Of a stretch of 22,622 nt of DNA, positions 10,301 to 16,300 are shown one piece after another. The notes beneath the pieces are model-generated. The model saw nothing but the letters and a program-made list of their open reading frames with translations, had not been told where the DNA came from and made no database searches. Both the position numbers and the translations under genes were made by a program. Every line of letters begins with the position of its first letter. Positions within the stretch are counted from its first letter, which is position 1. This stretch comes from Isoetes engelmannii (Eukaryota; Streptophyta; Lycopodiopsida; Isoetales; Isoetaceae), in assembly GCA_011763485.2 (NCBI GenBank), contig JAANSK020256163.1:1-22622 (forward strand). The letters run 5' to 3'.

Positions 10301-13300
10301 TATTGGCAGAAAGGTCATTTCAGAATTATTGTCCAACTTTCAAAAGGATGTTGCAGCAGACTACCAATGAATATTTAGCATTTTCTGCTTCTGATCATTC
10401 CTTTTTTTCTTCTCGATTTATGATAAACTTCGATGCTTCATGCCATCTAACTGGATCTTTTAGGTATCGTTCTAATCCCAAAGAAGATCATTCACTTGTA
10501 GTAGCTATGGGCAATGGTACTGCATGTCAGTCAAAAGCTAAATGGACCATTGATTTCAAGTCAATAGCAGGGGATCTTCATGTGCCTATTATTAGTCATT
10601 TACTAGGCATTCATACTAAACTTTTATTTGTTTCTTGATCGAGATCATAAGCATGTAATCTTTGGAAATGGAAAGCTGTACCTTACCGAGAAGAGTCGTT
10701 TTGAATTCATCAAACCTGAACAATTGAATATTCTTAGCACTGGTCATATAAACAAAGCGGGACAAAGCAGGACTGTATAGTGTTGATGCAGATCAAAAGA
10801 TGTTGTTAATGCATCTAGTTTCGTGGCAGTAGAATCACCTCAAGAGCATCTTTGGCATGCACAATTTGGTCATCTTGGTGGTTGAGCTTTAGGGGAACGT
10901 TGTGGTTTGACCCTCTATATGTGATAATTAGGTGCCCTTGACTATCATGCCCCAACCAACTAGGCAAAAGCGTCTCGACGTTGATGTTTGACCTCCTATA
11001 TGTGATAATTAGGTGCCGCCTCCCCAAGATCTACTTGAGTGGTCTCCCATGGGCCCCAAACCATATCAAAAGCTAAGTTTACATACAAAAATTTCCGTTT
11101 GCTCTTATACATTGAACATAATCTCATTATGGATGATCCTTATCTGACCAAGAACAGAGATTTGTACGGGGACGAGATTATGGTTCAAAACTAAGATTCA
11201 GTGGCAACCATGGTTACTTTTGTGGTTGAGCTTGCTTTAGATGCTGAATTTAGGGCGTTGTTACATCCCTGGGGGGATGTGGGGGATGCTAGTCTTGGGT
11301 TTTCTAGTTTCCGTTTTTTATCTTTTGAGTCACACTAGTCATAGGGGAATGACATGCGTCACGTCATCATTCTTAGATGACTAGACATGCCACATCACGT
11401 ATGTTGCTGACATGGCTCTCCTATAGAGTCATAGTCATGCTTTATAGTTCTTTATCCAATTTATTCATACCCTTGCGATCTCGCATATCTGTTTCATTCT
11501 AGCATATTTGCATGCAGTTTTTTTAGTTAATCACAGAACTCATTTTTAGAAGTGATTTTTGACTATGAAGTTTAATAGGTCTGCGACATTGGACTCCAAG
11601 TTATTCTCCAGTTATTTTGGAGATTGCCCTGTTGTTTGCGCGGAAGGTCGTATTTACCCAGTTTCCAGGTATTACTTGGAAGATGTGTATGAGCAAGTCG
11701 GGTATCAACTCTCATCCGACTCGCCAGCAGCTATCTCAAGCAAGTATACAAGCAGAAGTAAGGTTGTGTTATCTAACTTTGGGCTCCATGTTTCTTTTGT
11801 GAATGTCTTGGAGGATCTAACCAGATGCTTCTGTCAGTAGATTTTGACAAATCTGGCAGACAGTAGTAGAGGAAGGCAAAATCTTGTCTCATCTGGTTGG
11901 GGAGATGTGACAACGCTGGAAGAGGTTCCCGTAAATCCATATTATGAGGATTTGCGATATTCTGGTTATAGCAGTAATACCAAGAAAAATCTGGTTTGCC
12001 TTTTTCCTTGTTTGAACTTGTAATGTTGGAAGTAATATTATATAAAAAAACTCACAGAATATGAGTAGGGTTTTCAGTACCTCTGGGCTTGATATAGATT
12101 TCTCGATACATTTGCATACTTCTTAAAGAGTATTTCTGGGTTGCACAGCTTGCAATTTGATTTTTCAAATGCTTCTGAATGACGGAAGCCAGCAGTTGGA
12201 ATAGAGAACATGCAGCAGACAATTCATAGATATAGATGAAAATTCAAGTTTGGATTTATGGAATCCTCCTTGAAATGCATGTTTTCTGCAGATAATAATC
12301 GGACTTTCCTGTGCAGGCTAAATTGAATGAGGACATCATCGATTATGATTTGCTTGAAGACTTAATTATCCATATTGACACCACACGTGGAAATGGAGCA
12401 ATTTTGGTGTTTCTTCCTGTAAGTGTAGCAGCTATTAACGTGTACAACACTGATATATCACCTTACAAATTCGATATGTCTCTCTTATTTAAGGGAATGG
12501 CAGAAATTCAGCTCATTTTTGACAGACTCATGGCATCGAGGAGGTTTTCAGGCTCTGCTTCAGACTGGCTTTTGCCATTACATTCCTCTCTTGCTCCTAA
12601 AGATCAGAAGCGAGTTTTTGAAATTCCTCCTCTGGGAGTACGAAAGGTACTTCTTACTAAGTGTTTGTGACATAACTAGGATTTTTGATTTGCATATTAA
12701 TTACCAGTAGGCTGTATTGTAGGTAGTGCTATCGACAAATATTGCTGAGACGAGTCTAACTATTGAAGACGTCGTTCACGTTATTGACTGTGGTAAACAC
12801 AAGGAAAATCGTTATGATCCTCAACGGGTAAGCTTTTGATGTAGAAAAAATAGAGCGAAGGAAGTTTTAATACTTGTTATAAAAAACCATAAACATGCAT
12901 TAAGATAGAGGACTGGGAATGATATCTTGTTTCAGACTCCAAATAAAGATGCATCTTATTGCTCTGGAAATGTGAGATTGCACTAGCATATGGAAGAATT
13001 GCATTTCATATAGGTTTCACAAGCAAGCATGCACATTGGCCTGCATAGACAGATTTCTATGCTTGTCCAAAGTCGCATAGCTCATGCATGTATGGCCACT
13101 GCTCAGCAAGCCACTTTAAGTTGGGGGAATTTAGCATTCATTTTAGAAAACGATATATTATGAAGATGTTAGTGGTGAAATTCAACTTATCTGCCGAACT
13201 CCTAAAATGAACATCCTAGCTAGCGGAAATTGAGATCATAGATGTCTTCAAAAGAGGAGTGGAAGGCATGTTGTTTCCAAAAAGACCTATTATCATCTTT

Positions 13301-16300
13301 GCTGTATTGCTTTTGCAACATGAACCCCCACAGACATAAGGGATGTATTTTTCTGTCCAATAATATGGTGTTCATCTTCATGTTACAACAATTTAATATT
13401 AGTCTACATTTACTAGAGTATGTCTCAAATGATGGAAGCATGGATATCACAAGCCAATGCGCGCCAACGTAGTGGTAGAGCAGGTCGTATACAACCTGGA
13501 AATTGCTTCTGCTTGTACACTCTCCATCGTTTTGAGAAGCTAATGCACCCATTTCAGGTGCTGTTTTTTTTTTCATGGCATCATTATTTACAGGACACCA
13601 ATGTTGCTGACCAATCTTCCTTGAATATAGCTTCCAGAAATGCTGCGGGTGCCACTGGTGGAGCTATGCCTACAAATAAAACTTCTTGCAGTTGGAAACA
13701 TAATGGCATTCCTTGAAAAGGTATTCTCTTTATTTCTTTCTTCCACGATGCAAATGAAGACATTTGGTAAAGAATACACAGTTGAAATGGGGAACCGTTT
13801 TATCTCATTACATTTTTGCTTTGTGCTGTTAGTGGTGTTATGCATTCCTGAGAAAAGCTGCTGATTATATGATAATCAATTAAGATTAACAGGAACATGG
13901 AACTAAATATGCCTTCAAATGCAAGGATAAGAAAAGACTGACTGGGTCTGCCAGATTAATTGCTATACATGTGATTTATTAATGCTAGATCTATATGCTG
14001 ACGTGTAGGATGACGTCACATTTTGTTGATGATATGGCATTCTTATATGAGCCATAGTCACGCTTCACTCCCTAGTTATTTGCTTCACTAGCTAGAGTGT
14101 TTCTGTTAGTCGCTTCTTTCCTGTTGTATCTTTCTTTTATTCCCATGTATAGAGACCTAGAGTTTCATCATGGTATTACAGCTCAGGCATGGTTAGAAGT
14201 TTAGTGCAAATCACCTTGGAGGGGACTTTGTTAGTCTGTTAGAGTTGAGCGCTTCAATTCAAAAGTCACACGGTGTATTCGATTGGGGTAGCTTTTTGAT
14301 AAGTGTGATCTCATTCAAATTGAAGAAATAACACAGGAAGCGCTTTTTCCGGTGAAATCCTGAAGATTCTGCACTAGTTTGGTCTGATCTTGAGCCTTTC
14401 TCAGTTGCCAGGCGGTTTTGCTGTATGTCTGGAAGATCTATTTCTGGAGCAGGATGATCTAGGATACTTCGTTGGTTATTTAGGGCTACTCAGGGCAAAA
14501 TACAGAGATTTGGACTTACGGCAGAGTGGGAACCGGATTTTGAAACTGTCGAATTATGAATTGGATTTGAGTACATAATTTCTTAAGATTGAGTGGCAAT
14601 CCGGATCTGGAGTTGGTTCGTTGGAGTCTTCAAGTCTCACGATCAGCAAGATTTGTGTAAGGTTTCTTCCGACTTCTAACTAGACTTCAGTCTTATCAAG
14701 TACTTGTGTTATTGTACATGTGATACAACTGGTTTGCTGGACAACCTAATCATGGTCTATTTTTCTTCTGAGTCTGCTAAGCAGCTTTATCAGATTATAG
14801 CTCCTCTGAAAGATAAGTTTCTAAATAGTAAGAACTATGAAGAATGGAGGCTTCACATGACCTGGTCATTAGTTTCACAAGTTTTATGGCATGTCCTAAG
14901 AGGACAGCATCTTTCAGAGATTAGTACTGATGATGATGATGATTATATAGTTTCCAAATCTATAAAGCAAATCATAAAATATCCGCCGAGTTTAAAGATT
15001 TGGCAAGCTACATTTTGTAGTTCCCAAGAGCTCTGGGACTACTTGAGATCTGAATTTGGGCAGGATAGTCAATTCAAGAAGAAGCAACAAACTGAGCAGG
15101 GTTACTTTGAAAAGTCTGAGGTATCACTACATATTTTTTCTCTACCAGTACCGGAAGTTTTAGAAATTTTTGATGTTGTTTCTCATTCACATGATAGTCT
15201 TTGGCATGACGCTCTGGGCATAAATAATGTCGAAAGCACAATGCAGCATGTTGTAGTACATGATCATGCTGAAGAAACTCCAAAGATGATGTCAGAAGTT
15301 GCTACAGAAACGGTTCAGGAGCTCATGGTAATTTTATGTCAAAGGAGTGCTGATTCCTATGAACAGGGTATACTCTATGAACTTATCATGGACACAGCTG
15401 ATGTACCTGTAGGGTACACACGATCAAAGAATGATCACGTGCTTGCAGGCGATAGATCTGAGTTACAGCAAGAGGAATTGTTAGCAACTATGGAAAGAGA
15501 AGAGAAAAATGTCAAAGACAATTTGCAAAAGCAGGAAAATTCTTATGGCTTTGTTGAGCAGCAGCTAGAAGCTAGTTCTTTGAATGGTTTTACGAGTGAT
15601 AGGTTGATCACAGACATCTGCCATGACATTACAGAAAAGAGGGATGTAGATAATGTTGTTTTTAAAGACAAGAATAAAGAATATTGTTTCAAAGTTCGAG
15701 CAAATGATTTGAAAGAGGTAGGCACTGTAATTTTACTGTAGCATATCACTGTATCATTGTTTGCTTAGAGAACACACTGTGAAGAGGGTTTGAGAAGACT
15801 GCAAGCAAGCATTTTTTGGCTCAACCCAATCCAGCTGGATTACCTTCTTTGGGTTATTCAGGATAGTTTAGCACTTGCTTATGCAACGGTTTGGCTTTTT
15901 GCTTAGCTCTTGTCGCTTAACAAGCAAACAGTTGGATGATGCGTTAAAACTAGCAAAGGAGTTCTGAGGATGCCAACACCTGCTATTAGGCTATGAAGTA
16001 AAGCTCTGATATTTTTTCTGCAAGATTCATACATCCTTTCTAAAAGGACCGGCTTCTGAAATTATTCCTGCATTTTATCTAATAATTGGACAAAACTAGC
16101 TGTGGCAGTACTTGTTAGATATTTCCGACCATGCCAACCGACTTCGTTGGTTCACAAACTATTCTTAGGTCGATGGTTCTTTGCTTTGGCACGCTGCTAC
16201 AACAATCACGGCCCCCGATATTAGCCTTGGACCCTTTTAAATAGTTAATAAATTCTAAGATTATAAATTATATTTCTAAGGTTGGCTAATGATATGCATA

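Larger units (their letters stand above)
6790..11550 (+). mobile_element. Composite Ty1/copia-like fossil filling one helicase intron
   Basis: The 4.8-kb intron 6731-11578 is almost wholly retroelement. LTR-like sequences at about 6795-6957 and 11288-11520 are direct repeats sharing long words (GTATGTTGCTGACATGGC, CATAGTCATGCTT, GCATATTTGCATGCAG), by eye roughly four-fifths identical, so the insertion is old. Between them are three successive LTR/leader/gag-like modules with different primer-site sequences, then protease-like and pre-integrase-like parts in the last one. No integrase, RT or RNase H is recognised inside. It is broken many times over. It lies in the same orientation as the helicase. 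Confidence 0.7.

Noticed and set aside
10903-11018. CRISPR-like or regulatory direct repeat array
   Set aside because: Only two copies, uneven context, and a plant retroelement setting; not an array.
10815-11027. Minus-strand frame with repeated [11 protein letters not shown] / [11 protein letters not shown]
   Set aside because: The protein repeat is just the translation of the 32-bp DNA direct repeat at 10903 and 10987; no sign that it is coding.
11559-11840. Reading the motif III exon through to a stop at 11840
   Set aside because: Downstream of 11762 the translation stops resembling the helicase family, and the family match resumes only after 11841, so the stretch between is intron.
13638-13720. 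Starting the winged-helix exon after TTCCAG at 13637
   Set aside because: This acceptor would put the following MLRVPLVEL block out of phase with the preceding exon; the GAATATAG acceptor keeps the frame and restores the family's PEMLR word.
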